Shown: positions 1 through 7,424, numbered from the stretch's first letter. The stretch: DNA of 9,261 nt from Bacteroidota bacterium (GCA_029778965.1 JAKPBL010000035.1:1-9261); one strand, 5' to 3'. Numbers and translations: made by a program. The notes: generated by a model from the sequence alone, not told the origin.

Positions 1-352
1 GCATATTGATCTCGTAGCGGGCTGCATATTTCTCTTCGCGGTAGAGATGTTCCTCGCCCTCCTTGCGTTCAGCAGCTTCCATGGTGATGGCTTCTGCCGG
101 GCAGGCAACGGCACAGAGTCCGCAGGCGGTACACCGCTCCCGGCCCTTTTCATCGCGGTTCAGCACATGAAGGCCACGGAACACCGGGCTGAAAGGTCGT
201 GTTTCTTCGGGGAAACTGATGGTAGGCTTTTTCCTGAAGAAGTGCTTCAGGGTCACCCCCATTCCCTTGGCGATCTCGGGCAGGTAGGCTTTCTCCCAAA
301 CCGACATCGGCCGGCGGTCTACTGCTTTTGATCTATTGGTTAATGCTTCCAT
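1..352 (-). CDS. nuoI: NADH-quinone oxidoreductase subunit I, N-terminal part (cut by window edge)
   Basis: This is the ferredoxin-like subunit of complex I, which carries clusters N6a and N6b and passes electrons through the hydrophilic arm toward NuoB. The first 117 codons are present and the reading frame runs off the left edge. The first 4Fe-4S motif is visible as CTACGLCAVACP, with Cys74, Cys77, Cys80 and Cys84, followed by AEAITME, the usual continuation. The second CxxCxxCxxxCP motif must lie beyond the edge, because the visible part ends at RYEINM, the stretch that normally precedes it. The ATG at 352 is the first good start; an internal Met at codon 16 (MSVWEKAY) is a weaker alternative. 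The spacer to nuoH is 43 bp and A/T-rich, with no clear ribosome binding site. Identity is secure from the motif and from its position after nuoH. Confidence 0.95.
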   Translation of the reverse strand, partial: MEALTNRSKAVDRRPMSVWEKAYLPEIAKGMGVTLKHFFRKKPTISFPEETRPFSPVFRGLHVLNRDEKGRERCTACGLCAVACPAEAITMEAAERKEGEEHLYREEKYAARYEINM

Positions 353-395
353 ATCGGCGGCGTAAAATTATCTGTATTGTCTTTTCTCTCCAAGT

Positions 396-1454
396 TTAAC
401 CGTGGCGCCACAGCATAAAAGCGGCGGTGATCACCATATTAGCGAGTGCCAGCGGAATCATTCCTTTCCAGCCCAGGTTCATCAACTGGTCGTACCGGAA
501 ACGCGGAACCGTCCACCGTACCCACATAAAGAAAAATATGAAGAAGAAAATCTTTCCGAAAAGTGCGACCATCTGCAGGGCGGCGGTCAGGTTGGTACCC
601 AGGCTTTGCAGCAGGTGGGCATCGTTGACGAAAGGAATGTCATAACCGCCAAAATACAGGGTGGCCATCAGCGTGCTGCTGATGAACATATTGATGTATT
701 CTGCAAACAGGTAGAAGCCCAGCTTCATGGAGCTGTATTCCTGGTGATAACCGAAGTTCAACTCGCTTTCCGCCTCGGGGAGGTCGAACGGGGTACGGTT
801 ACACTCCGCAAACGCACAGACCATAAAGATCAGGAACCCCAGGGGCTGGTAAAAGAAATTCCACCAGCCGGTACTTTGCTGCTCAACAATGGTCTTAAGG
901 CTGAGCGAGCCGGAGATCATCAGCAGGGCGATGATGGCCATACCCATGGCCAGTTCGTACGAGATCATCTGCGAGGCGCCGCGCAGGGCCGCCAGGAGGG
1001 AAAACTTGTTATTCGACGCCCAGCCACCGATCATGATGCCATACACTCCCATGCTTACCACCCCGAAAATATAGAGGATGCCTACATTGATATCGGCGAT
1101 CTGCAAATCAACGGTGCGGCCAAAGAGCTCGATCTTATTGCCCCAGGGGATTACCGCGCTGGTCATCATGGCCGTGAGCATGGCCAGGCCGGGACCCAGT
1201 ATGAACAGGAACTTATTGGATGCGCTGGGAATGATCTCTTCTTTCATAAACAGCTTGAGACCATCGGCCAGGGGCTGCAGCAGTCCGCCCCAGCCCGCGC
1301 GGTTGGGGCCCAGGCGGTCCTGGATATAACCCGCCACCTTTCTTTCCGCCCAGGTGGAATACATGGCGATAACCAGCGAAACGGCGATAACCACCGTGAT
1401 CAGCACCGCTTTTTCAATGAGAAATTCTGTAGTAATAGCCAATAAACTGAACAT
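396..1454 (-). CDS. nuoH: NADH-quinone oxidoreductase subunit H
   Basis: This is the membrane subunit at the joint of complex I that lines the quinone chamber and links quinone reduction to proton pumping. The protein is 352 residues and rich in hydrophobic segments, about eight. The first loop carries the family signature AERKVAGYIQDRLGPNRAGW (residues 36-55), followed by GLLQPLADGLKLFMKEE. The second signature is AECNRTPFDLPEAESEL (residues 216-232), followed by a GYHQEYSSMK segment. These acidic loops form part of the quinone site in known structures. The segment after ESEL reads NFGYHQEYS rather than the commoner VAGYHTEYS type, a small variation. The frame can be extended to a TTG at 1469, but I chose the ATG at 1454 because it gives a normal N-terminus just before the first membrane helix. 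It lies 88 bp downstream of nuoG, the longest spacer in the operon. Confidence 0.96.
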   Translation of the reverse strand: MFSLLAITTEFLIEKAVLITVVIAVSLVIAMYSTWAERKVAGYIQDRLGPNRAGWGGLLQPLADGLKLFMKEEIIPSASNKFLFILGPGLAMLTAMMTSAVIPWGNKIELFGRTVDLQIADINVGILYIFGVVSMGVYGIMIGGWASNNKFSLLAALRGASQMISYELAMGMAIIALLMISGSLSLKTIVEQQSTGWWNFFYQPLGFLIFMVCAFAECNRTPFDLPEAESELNFGYHQEYSSMKLGFYLFAEYINMFISSTLMATLYFGGYDIPFVNDAHLLQSLGTNLTAALQMVALFGKIFFFIFFFMWVRWTVPRFRYDQLMNLGWKGMIPLALANMVITAAFMLWRHG

Positions 1455-1542
1455 ATCGTTTAAAATCAAAAGTCAAAATCCCTGAATACTTTATCCAAAA
1501 CCTTCCTCAAACCCCTACCCAACCGTACACCATATATTCCCG
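1455..1542 (-). other. nuoG-nuoH intergenic spacer
   Basis: At 88 bp this is the longest gap within the nuo operon; the other gaps are 11-55 bp. It is A/T-rich near nuoH and contains two TCAAAAn heptamers (listed separately). On the coding strand I see no TAnnTTTG box, no terminator-like hairpin and no Shine-Dalgarno sequence. An eight-codon ATG frame near its nuoG end is too short to support as a gene. Confidence 0.5.
1466..1479. repeat. Two TCAAAAn heptamers upstream of nuoH
   Basis: The plus strand reads TCAAAAG directly followed by TCAAAAT, then CCC. The core AAGTCAAAATCC recurs in similar form upstream of nuoF and nuoE. In the coding orientation it reads GATTTTGACTTTTGA and ends 11 bp before the nuoH ATG. 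It may be a short intergenic repeat, an mRNA leader element or simple A/T-rich drift; two copies alone do not separate these. Confidence 0.4.
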
Positions 1543-2649
1543 TCACGGTTCGTTGAAGTCATCACTATGCGCCGGGCCTTCAATTTCGCTCAGGTGTATA
1601 TCGGGCCGGTTCACCTCGCTGATGCTGTGGATGTCCATCAGCAACTTCGGGTTGCGGCCACCCATCACTTCAGGCAGGGTTTCCTGCGGCTGTATCACTT
1701 TTTCGTAATGGTTGGCAGAGATCACCGAATGCCGCGACACGTGGGTGGGTCCATCGATGATCCAGTCTTTTGCGTCTTTCTTCTCAAAGCGGCATTCGTT
1801 GCAAATCCAGCCTGTTTTACCATCGCTCGCGTCTTTGATCTCCCCCCACTCATCTTTGCGGGCCGTAACGCGGAATACTTCGTCGCCGCGCATCCAGAGC
1901 TGCACTTCCCCGCAGCAGGTGGGGCAGTCGCGGTGCGCATCCATCGGCTTGGTAAACCACACCCGGTTCTTAAACCGGAAAGTCTTGTCGGTCAGCGCGC
2001 CCACCGGGCATACGTCGATCACGTTGCCGATAAAATCATTGTCCAGTGCTTTTTCGATATAGGTAGCGATCTCGGCATGATCGCCGCGATCCAGCACACC
2101 GTGGACCCGCTTGTTGGTCAACTGGTCGGCCACGAATACACAGCGGTAGCATAGAATGCAGCGCGTCATGTGCAGTTGGATATAGGGACCCAGGTCGTGC
2201 TTTTTGAACGTGCGTTTGCCGAATTCATAGCGGGTGCCCTCTTTGCCGTGCTCGTAGCTGAGTTCCTGGAGATGACATTCACCCGCCTGGTCGCAGATGG
2301 GGCAGTCGAGCGGATGGTTCAGCAGCAGGAACTCAACAATGCCGGCGCGGGCATCCTGCACGCGTTCGCTGGTAATATTCTTCACGATCATACCGTCCAT
2401 CACCGTGGTGCGGCAGCTTGCCACCAGCTTCGGCATGGGTCGCGGATCGGCCGTTGAGCCGGCCGCCACTTCCACCAGGCAGGTGCGGCATTTACCGCCG
2501 CTGCCTTTCAGCTTGCTGTAGTAGCACATGGCCGGAGGCGCCACTTCTCCACCCACCAAACGCGCCGCGTTGAGGATGGTAGTACCCGGTTCCACTTCCA
2601 CCGTTATATTGTCGATAGTGACCTTAAATAATTTTTTCTCTTCAGCCAT
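1543..2649 (-). CDS. nuoG: NADH-quinone oxidoreductase subunit G, short form without molybdopterin-type domain
   Basis: This iron-sulfur subunit of the NADH module relays electrons from NuoF to NuoI. At 368 residues it is far shorter than E. coli NuoG (about 900), because the large molybdopterin-oxidoreductase-like part is missing. In order it shows a 2Fe-2S ferredoxin-like domain with Cys42, Cys54, Cys57 and Cys79; the His-Cys cluster motif HPLDCPICDQAGEC (His112, Cys116, Cys119, Cys125); a 4Fe-4S motif CILCYRC (Cys164, 167, 170) completed by Cys214 in VCPVGAL; then a segment aligning with the N7 region, CPTCCGEV (Cys242, 245, 246) and WICNECRF (Cys283, 286), with unusual spacing. Residues 300-368 form a polar tail I cannot assign. 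The ATG at 2649 opens MAEEKKLFKVTID, a natural start. It lies 37 bp after nuoF. The ending is a clean TGA, so I read the short form as native, not as a broken gene. Confidence 0.93.
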   Translation of the reverse strand: MAEEKKLFKVTIDNITVEVEPGTTILNAARLVGGEVAPPAMCYYSKLKGSGGKCRTCLVEVAAGSTADPRPMPKLVASCRTTVMDGMIVKNITSERVQDARAGIVEFLLLNHPLDCPICDQAGECHLQELSYEHGKEGTRYEFGKRTFKKHDLGPYIQLHMTRCILCYRCVFVADQLTNKRVHGVLDRGDHAEIATYIEKALDNDFIGNVIDVCPVGALTDKTFRFKNRVWFTKPMDAHRDCPTCCGEVQLWMRGDEVFRVTARKDEWGEIKDASDGKTGWICNECRFEKKDAKDWIIDGPTHVSRHSVISANHYEKVIQPQETLPEVMGGRNPKLLMDIHSISEVNRPDIHLSEIEGPAHSDDFNEP

Positions 2650-2686
2650 TATCCAGTTCGTTTAATTGTACTCCATTGTTTCTTCA

Positions 2687-4039
2687 TCAGGCAGGTATGG
2701 GTCTCGGCTCGGCATATCCTGCCAATCCGTAGTTTCTAACCAGGCATTCTTCCGGGTTTTTGACATGCCATTCAAACTCATCGCGAAAGTGACGGATGGC
2801 GGCAGCAACTGGCCAGGCCGCGGCATCGCCCAGCGGGCAAATCGTATTGCCTTCGATCTTTCGCTGGATATCCCACAACAGATCGATGTCGCTCATGGCG
2901 CCTTTGCCGCTGTCGATCTTCTTCAATATCTTCTCCATCCAGCCGGTGCCTTCGCGGCAGGGTGAGCATTGCCCGCAGCTCTCGTGGCGGTAGAACCGCG
3001 CCAGCGTGTAGGTGTTCTTCACCACGCACTGGTCTTCATCCAGCACAATAAACCCGCCCGATCCCATCATGGAGCCGGTGGCGAAACCGCCGTCGCTGAG
3101 CGATTCGTAGTTCATATAACGGGTTTCTCCTTTGGCCGTTTTGAGCAGCAGGTTAGCAGGTAAGATAGGAACGGATGATCCGCCCGGAATGCAGGCCTTC
3201 AGCCGTTTGCCGTTTTTGATGCCACCGCAATACTCGTCGCTGTAGATGAATTCCTCCACGGAAATCGTCATATCGATTTCATAGACACCGGGCTTGTTGA
3301 TATTACCGCAGGCCGAGATCAGCTTGGTACCGGTGGATCGGCCCACGCCGATCTTCGCATATTCTTCGGCGCCGATATTGATGATGGGCACTACCGCGGC
3401 AAGCGATTCGACATTGTTCACCACCGTGGGGCGATCCCAAACACCCTTTACCGCCGGGAAAGGCGGTTTGATGCGCGGATTGCCGCGTTTGCCTTCGAGC
3501 GATTCGATCAGGGCTGTTTCTTCGCCGCAGATATAAGCGCCGGCGCCGCGCTGCACATAGATTTCCAGGTCGAAGCCTGTGCCCAGAATATTTTTACCGA
3601 GCCAGCCGTTTGCTTTCGCTTCGCGGATGGCATGCTCTAGGATATCGGGTATCCAGGCATATTCGCCGCGGATATAGATATAGGTGGCGTTGGAGCCCAA
3701 TGCAAAAGAAGATATGATCAACCCTTCGATGAGCAGGTGCGGCAGGAACTCCATCAGGTAGCGATCTTTGAAAGTACCCGGCTCCGACTCATCGGCATTG
3801 CATACCAGGTGGCGCGGAACGCCTTCGGGCTTGGCAATAAAGCTCCACTTCATACCGGTGGGAAAACCGGCGCCACCGCGTCCGCGCAACCCGCTCTTCT
3901 TTACCTCTTCCACAATCGCTTCGGGGCTCATGGTCTTCAGGGCCTTCTCCACGGCGCGATACCCTCCTTCACGGCGATACACGTCGTACGAGCGGATCCC
4001 TTCCACATGCGCTTTTTCCAATAATAATTTTACAGACAT
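2687..4039 (-). CDS. nuoF: NADH-quinone oxidoreductase subunit F (NADH- and FMN-binding)
   Basis: This is the catalytic entry subunit of complex I: it binds NADH and FMN, takes the hydride, and passes electrons to its own 4Fe-4S cluster N3. The protein is 450 residues, normal for the family. The FMN/NADH-binding glycine-rich motif is GRGGAGFPTGMKW (residues 53-65), followed by CNADESEPGTFKDR (80-93) and CGEETALIESLEGKRGNPR (171-189). The cluster ligands are in ESCGQCSPCREG (Cys355, Cys358, Cys361) plus Cys401 in NTICPLGD. All expected elements are intact. The ATG at 4039 gives MSVKLLLEKAHVEG, and no upstream in-frame alternative is needed. It follows nuoE after 44 bp, a spacer that contains degenerate TCAAAnn repeats. 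Confidence 0.98.
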   Translation of the reverse strand: MSVKLLLEKAHVEGIRSYDVYRREGGYRAVEKALKTMSPEAIVEEVKKSGLRGRGGAGFPTGMKWSFIAKPEGVPRHLVCNADESEPGTFKDRYLMEFLPHLLIEGLIISSFALGSNATYIYIRGEYAWIPDILEHAIREAKANGWLGKNILGTGFDLEIYVQRGAGAYICGEETALIESLEGKRGNPRIKPPFPAVKGVWDRPTVVNNVESLAAVVPIINIGAEEYAKIGVGRSTGTKLISACGNINKPGVYEIDMTISVEEFIYSDEYCGGIKNGKRLKACIPGGSSVPILPANLLLKTAKGETRYMNYESLSDGGFATGSMMGSGGFIVLDEDQCVVKNTYTLARFYRHESCGQCSPCREGTGWMEKILKKIDSGKGAMSDIDLLWDIQRKIEGNTICPLGDAAAWPVAAAIRHFRDEFEWHVKNPEECLVRNYGLAGYAEPRPIPA

Positions 4040-4042
4040 AGT

Positions 4043-4075
4043 TCAAAGTCAAAAATCAAGAATCAAAATGAAACA
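4043..4075. repeat. Degenerate TCAAAnn short tandem repeat upstream of nuoF
   Basis: The plus strand can be split into TCAAAG, TCAAAAA, TCAAGAA, TCAAAA and TGAAACA, giving units of 6, 7, 7, 6 and 7 bases. It fills most of the nuoE-nuoF spacer and lies 3 bp from the nuoF ATG. In coding orientation the mRNA leader would read as repeats of TTnTTGA. Its core AAGTCAAAAATC resembles the elements upstream of nuoH and nuoE. No function is known to me. Confidence 0.5.
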
Positions 4076-4083
4076 TCCCTGCC

Positions 4084-4575
4084 CTAATTCAGCAAGCCCG
4101 CTTTCTGCCGGCATTCTTCAATGATCTCGTCCACGCGCTCGCGGGTGAGGTGTTCACGATAGTGTTTGCCCAACTGCATCATGGGCGCATAACCACAAGC
4201 GCCGAGGCATTCAACGGTCTTGAGGGTGAACAGCCCGTCGGGCGTTGTTTCACCAACGTTGATGCCCAAACGCTGCTGGATATACCCGATGATATCGTCG
4301 GCGCCGCTTACCATGCAGGGGCCGGTCTGGCACACCTCGAACAAATACCTGCCCACCGGTTTCAGGTGGAACATGGAATAGAAGGTAGCCACTTCATACA
4401 CTTCAACCGGCTCCAGTTGCAGCAACGCCGCTACATAATCCATGGTATCGGCGCTCAGCCAGCCCAGCTCATCCTGTGCCAGGTGCAGCACCGGGATCAG
4501 CGCGCTCTTCTGTTTCCCTTCCGGGTAACGGGCTACGATTTCCTTCACTTTATTTAATCCTGCATCGGTTAGCAC
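4084..4575 (-). CDS. nuoE: NADH-quinone oxidoreductase subunit E
   Basis: This is the thioredoxin-like 2Fe-2S subunit (cluster N1a) that sits beside NuoF in the NADH-oxidising module. The protein is 163 residues, typical of the family. An N-terminal helical region (YPEGKQKSALIPVLHLAQDE) leads to the family motif YEVATFYSMF (residues 60-69). The cluster ligands are Cys82 and Cys87 in CQTGPC, and Cys123 and Cys127 in CLGAC. The start is a GTG at 4575: an in-frame stop lies four codons upstream, and no ATG is available near the expected N-terminus, so GTG is the best choice. No Shine-Dalgarno sequence is visible. It lies 55 bp after nuoD and 44 bp before nuoF. Confidence 0.96.
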   Translation of the reverse strand: MLTDAGLNKVKEIVARYPEGKQKSALIPVLHLAQDELGWLSADTMDYVAALLQLEPVEVYEVATFYSMFHLKPVGRYLFEVCQTGPCMVSGADDIIGYIQQRLGINVGETTPDGLFTLKTVECLGACGYAPMMQLGKHYREHLTRERVDEIIEECRQKAGLLN

Positions 4576-4588
4576 AACACGTTAATTT

Positions 4589-4603
4589 AAAAGTCAACAA
4601 TCC
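4589..4603. repeat. AAGTCAA-type element upstream of nuoE
   Basis: The plus strand reads AAAAGTCAACAATCC, a single copy resembling the core found upstream of nuoF and nuoH. It lies 13 bp before the nuoE GTG start on the coding strand. On its own it could be chance; it is listed because of the recurrence at three gene starts in the same operon. Confidence 0.3.
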
Positions 4604-4630
4604 ATTGCGTTCATTACTCTTTTGCGGCCA

Positions 4631-5872
4631 CTATGCATCCATTTCTCCTGCAATCAAATTCAGCGAGCTCATCGTGATCACCGCATCACTTATCATCGAC
4701 CCGGTGGTAAGCTCGCTGTAAGCCTGGTAATAAATGAAGCAGGGACGGCGAAAATGCAAACGATAAGGCGTACGGCCGCCGTCGCTGATCAGGTAGAAAC
4801 CCAATTCGCCGTTGGCGCCTTCCACCGAATGATATACTTCCCCCGCCGGCATGTCGATCTCTCCCATAATGATCTTGAAATGCCAGATCAGGGCTTCCAT
4901 TTTCGTATATACATCTTTTTTCGGCGGCAGGTAGTATTCGGGCACATCTGCGTGATATACCTCGGCTTCGGCGCCGGTGAACGCTTTCACCTTGTCATAG
5001 GCCTGCTGTATGATGCGCAGGCTTTGCCACATCTCTTCGTTGCGCACCTGCCAGCGGTCGTAATTATCGCCGGTGCTGCCTACGGGAATATCAAATTCAA
5101 CATCTTCGTAAGAGCAATAGGGACTGGTTACACGCACGTCGTAATCCACGCCGGTGGCCCGCAGGTTGGGGCCGGTGAAGCCGTAGTTGAGCGCGCGTTC
5201 GGCGCTGATACCGCCACCGCCGATGGTCCTTTCCATGAAAATGCGGTTGCGTTCGAAGAGGCCGATGAATTCTTTCAATACGCCGGGGTATTCAGCGAGG
5301 AACCGGTCCAGCTTCTGGAAAGCGGCCGGTGTGAAATTTCGTTCAAAACCACCGATGCGCCCGATATTGGTGGTGAGGCGGCTGCCGCAGATCTCCTCGT
5401 ATATTTCGTAGATCAGCTCGCGGTATTGCATCACATACAGGAAACCCGAGAAAGCGCCGCTGTCCACGCCCACGATCGAGTTGCAGATCAGGTGGTCGGC
5501 AATGCGCGCCAGCTCCATGATGATAATGCGCAGGTAGTCGACCCGCTTGGGTGTTTGTACGCCAAGCAGCTTTTCGCAGGTCATGTGCCAGCCCATATTG
5601 TTGATGGGGCTGGAGCAGTAATTCAGCCGGTCGGTAAGCGGGGTGATCTGGTACAGCGGTCTGCGTTCCGCGATTTTTTCAAACGCGCGGTGAATATATC
5701 CCACGGTTTGCTCGGCAGAAACGATCCTTTCGCCATCCACTTCGAGGATATTCTGAAAAACGCCGTGCGTTGCCGGGTGGGTAGGCCCCAGGTTCAGCGT
5801 GGTCGTCTGCTTTCCGATCGATCCTTCGGGCAGTTTAACGTGGTGGGCTGGCTGTTGTATAATCTCTGACAT
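4631..5872 (-). CDS. nuoD: NADH-quinone oxidoreductase subunit D (49 kDa type)
   Basis: This subunit is related to [NiFe]-hydrogenase large subunits and forms the quinone-reduction site together with NuoB. The protein is 413 residues. The N-terminal motif NLGPTHPATHGV (residues 27-38) includes His36, and DRLNYCSSPINNMGW (81-95) includes Tyr85. By alignment with Thermus Nqo4 these correspond to the quinone-contacting His38 and Tyr87. Later blocks include RIGGFERNF, GPNLRATGVDYDVR and GELGFYLISDGGRTPYRLHF, all expected. It ends SLNLIAGEMDA, where many homologues end GEVDR. NuoD is a separate gene here, not fused to NuoC as in E. coli. The ATG at 5872 is 21 bp after nuoC and gives MSEIIQQPAHH; the poorly conserved first 20 residues are normal for the family. 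Confidence 0.98.
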   Translation of the reverse strand: MSEIIQQPAHHVKLPEGSIGKQTTTLNLGPTHPATHGVFQNILEVDGERIVSAEQTVGYIHRAFEKIAERRPLYQITPLTDRLNYCSSPINNMGWHMTCEKLLGVQTPKRVDYLRIIIMELARIADHLICNSIVGVDSGAFSGFLYVMQYRELIYEIYEEICGSRLTTNIGRIGGFERNFTPAAFQKLDRFLAEYPGVLKEFIGLFERNRIFMERTIGGGGISAERALNYGFTGPNLRATGVDYDVRVTSPYCSYEDVEFDIPVGSTGDNYDRWQVRNEEMWQSLRIIQQAYDKVKAFTGAEAEVYHADVPEYYLPPKKDVYTKMEALIWHFKIIMGEIDMPAGEVYHSVEGANGELGFYLISDGGRTPYRLHFRRPCFIYYQAYSELTTGSMISDAVITMSSLNLIAGEMDA

Positions 5873-5893
5873 AATTTATTTTGAGGGTGGTCG

Positions 5894-6400
5894 TCATCCC
5901 CGGCCAAACATTTCATCGTCTTTGTCGATACGGGTCTGGTCTTCCAGCGGGTACTCCTTTCGCAAAGGGAAATAGTCCATCTCTTCCACGTTCAGGATGC
6001 GCTTCAGGTTGGGGTGCCCTACGAAGTTGATGCCGTAGAAATCGTAGGTTTCCCGCTCCTGCCAGTTGGCCGACGAAAACAACGCGGTTGCGGTGTACAC
6101 GTCGGGCTGAAGGATGTCAACGAATATTTTCATTCTTATCCGCACGTTCTTGCGCAGGTTGTGCAGGTGATATACCACAGCCAACTCACGGCCCTTCTGG
6201 TCGGGATAGTGCACCGCGCAGAGATCGGTCAGGAACCGGAACTGCAGCTCAGGATCGTCGTAGAGAAATTGAAGCACTTTCAGGTTAAGCGCCGCAGGCA
6301 CTTCAAAGCTGAACATGCCATAGGTGGTTTCGACCGACCTAAGGTCGTCACCGAACTTTTCGGTGAGGCGGTTTTGCAGGTATTCGGGAGTTAACTCCAT
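5894..6400 (-). CDS. nuoC: NADH-quinone oxidoreductase subunit C (30 kDa type)
   Basis: This structural subunit of the hydrophilic arm packs against NuoD and carries no cofactor. The protein is 168 residues. The family signature is complete: ERETYDFYGINFVGHPNLKR (residues 115-134), followed by the C-terminal stretch MDYFPLRKEYPLEDQTR that contacts NuoD. The N-terminal half (FLTDLCAVHYPDQKGRELAV) also matches the 30 kDa family. The ATG at 6400 gives MELTPEYLQNRLTEKFGDDL, a natural start. It is 44 bp after nuoB and 21 bp before nuoD, consistent with cotranscription. No Shine-Dalgarno sequence is seen. Confidence 0.97.
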   Translation of the reverse strand: MELTPEYLQNRLTEKFGDDLRSVETTYGMFSFEVPAALNLKVLQFLYDDPELQFRFLTDLCAVHYPDQKGRELAVVYHLHNLRKNVRIRMKIFVDILQPDVYTATALFSSANWQERETYDFYGINFVGHPNLKRILNVEEMDYFPLRKEYPLEDQTRIDKDDEMFGRG

Positions 6401-6444
6401 GTGCGTTGTTTTTGGTGCCGGTTTTCAGGGAGGTGGATTTTCGT

Positions 6445-7026
6445 TTATTCGATACCGTAAGATTCCAGCAGGGCTTTGTAATGATCGCTGTTGCGCCGGC
6501 GCAGCGATTCCTGTCCGACAAGCTCCTGCACCTTCATGACCCCATCGATGATCGCTTCGGGGCGCGGCGGGCAGCCGGGCACATATACATCTACGGGTAT
6601 AATCTGGTCAATGCCCTGGAGCACCGAATAGGTATCGAAGATGCCGCCCGAAGAGGCGCAGGCGCCTACGGCGATTACCCAGCGGGGTTCGGCCATCTGC
6701 AGGTATACCTGTTTTACGACAGGGCCCATTTTCTTGGCAATGGTACCCATTACCATCAGCATATCGCACTGGCGCGGGGAGAACCCCACCCTTTCAGAGC
6801 CAAAACGGGCCAGGTCGTAGTGAGAGGCCATGGTAGCCATAAATTCGATACCGCAGCAGGAAGTGGCAAATGGTAACGGCCACATCGAATTGCTGCGCCC
6901 CCATCCCACCAGTTCGGCGAGCTTGCCGGCAAAAATGCCTTCGCCCTGGTAGCCGCCGGGGAACTGGGAAATATCTATTTTCTTTCCACCCTCGTTCTTT
7001 ACATTAAACTGCACTGGTCTTGCCAT
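6445..7026 (-). CDS. nuoB: NADH-quinone oxidoreductase subunit B (N2 cluster subunit)
   Basis: This subunit holds the terminal 4Fe-4S cluster N2, which reduces quinone at the NuoB-NuoD interface. The protein is 193 residues. The ligands are all present: the tandem Cys57-Cys58 in ATSCCGIEFMA, Cys123 in GACASSGGIF, and Cys152 in YVPGCPPRPEAI. The SERVGFSPRQCDMLMVMGT block is also as expected. The frame stays open to a GTG at 7050, which would overlap nuoA by 13 bp. I prefer the ATG at 7026 (MARPVQFNV), which leaves 11 bp after the nuoA stop. The eight extra residues from the GTG (MGRLNPVT) carry no recognisable family feature, but the longer form is not excluded. Confidence 0.97.
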   Translation of the reverse strand: MARPVQFNVKNEGGKKIDISQFPGGYQGEGIFAGKLAELVGWGRSNSMWPLPFATSCCGIEFMATMASHYDLARFGSERVGFSPRQCDMLMVMGTIAKKMGPVVKQVYLQMAEPRWVIAVGACASSGGIFDTYSVLQGIDQIIPVDVYVPGCPPRPEAIIDGVMKVQELVGQESLRRRNSDHYKALLESYGIE

Positions 7027-7037
7027 GGTAACCGGAT

Positions 7038-7424
7038 TTAATCTTCCCACTGAAGGGCGCCTTTCTTAATGATATATATGAAACCGCAGAGAAAAAATGC
7101 CACAAAAAGCAATACCGCCAGGAACCCGTCCCAACCCAGCGCCTTGAAATTGACCGCATAGGGATAAAAGAAAATCACCTCCACATCAAACAGCACAAAG
7201 AGAATGGCCACCAGGAAATATTTGATCGCCACCGGCTGACGGGCATTGCCCACCGCATCGATACCGCTCTCAAAATTTTCGAGCTTGTCGCGGGTTTTCC
7301 GCGAGGGGCCGAGAAAGTGAGTGGCCGCCAGGGTCAGCACCACGAATCCCAGCGCAAAAACAAGCTGGATGGCGATGGGAAGATAATTGGCGGTGGTATT
7401 TATTTCTAACAATGAAAAAAGCAT
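7038..7424 (-). CDS. nuoA: NADH-quinone oxidoreductase subunit A
   Basis: This is a small membrane subunit of complex I next to NuoH at the quinone-site end of the membrane arm, and the first gene of the operon here. The protein is 128 residues with three predicted helices at about 15-36, 67-89 and 99-119. The loop motif ENFESGIDAVGNAR (residues 49-62) and the second-helix motif FLVAILFVLFDVEVIFFYPY (70-89) are characteristic; Asp80 and Glu82 correspond to the conserved acidic residues Asp79 and Glu81 of E. coli NuoA. The C-terminus KKGALQWED is also typical. The ATG at 7424 is the natural start, preceded by a leader without a Shine-Dalgarno sequence. A candidate promoter lies 30-57 bp upstream. 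Confidence 0.97.
   Translation of the reverse strand: MLFSLLEINTTANYLPIAIQLVFALGFVVLTLAATHFLGPSRKTRDKLENFESGIDAVGNARQPVAIKYFLVAILFVLFDVEVIFFYPYAVNFKALGWDGFLAVLLFVAFFLCGFIYIIKKGALQWED

Noticed and set aside
47..331. Plus-strand open frame of 94 codons at the left edge
   Set aside because: Opposite nuoI, whose 4Fe-4S motif is read clearly on the minus strand.
402..1445. Plus-strand open frame of 347 codons opposite nuoH
   Set aside because: It lies entirely antisense to nuoH, has no recognisable domain, and its composition (many His, Gln, Arg, Gly) is that of a codon-bias shadow.
1525..1534. Ten-base match gtacaccata shared by the nuoG-nuoH spacer and the nuoA upstream region (7485-7494)
   Set aside because: The match does not extend on either side and sits in different contexts, one beside a terminator and one in a spacer; chance is sufficient.
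1543..2649. NuoG as a truncated or frameshifted pseudogene because of its short length
   Set aside because: All expected cluster motifs up to the N7 region are intact, the frame ends cleanly, and the following DNA contains no remnant of the missing domain. Short NuoG forms without that domain occur in Bacteroidota to my knowledge.
4622..5869. Plus-strand open frame of 415 codons opposite nuoD
   Set aside because: Nearly the same extent as nuoD on the other strand, in which all catalytic-site motifs are intact. The antisense translation shows no family motif; long antisense frames are common in G+C-biased coding DNA.
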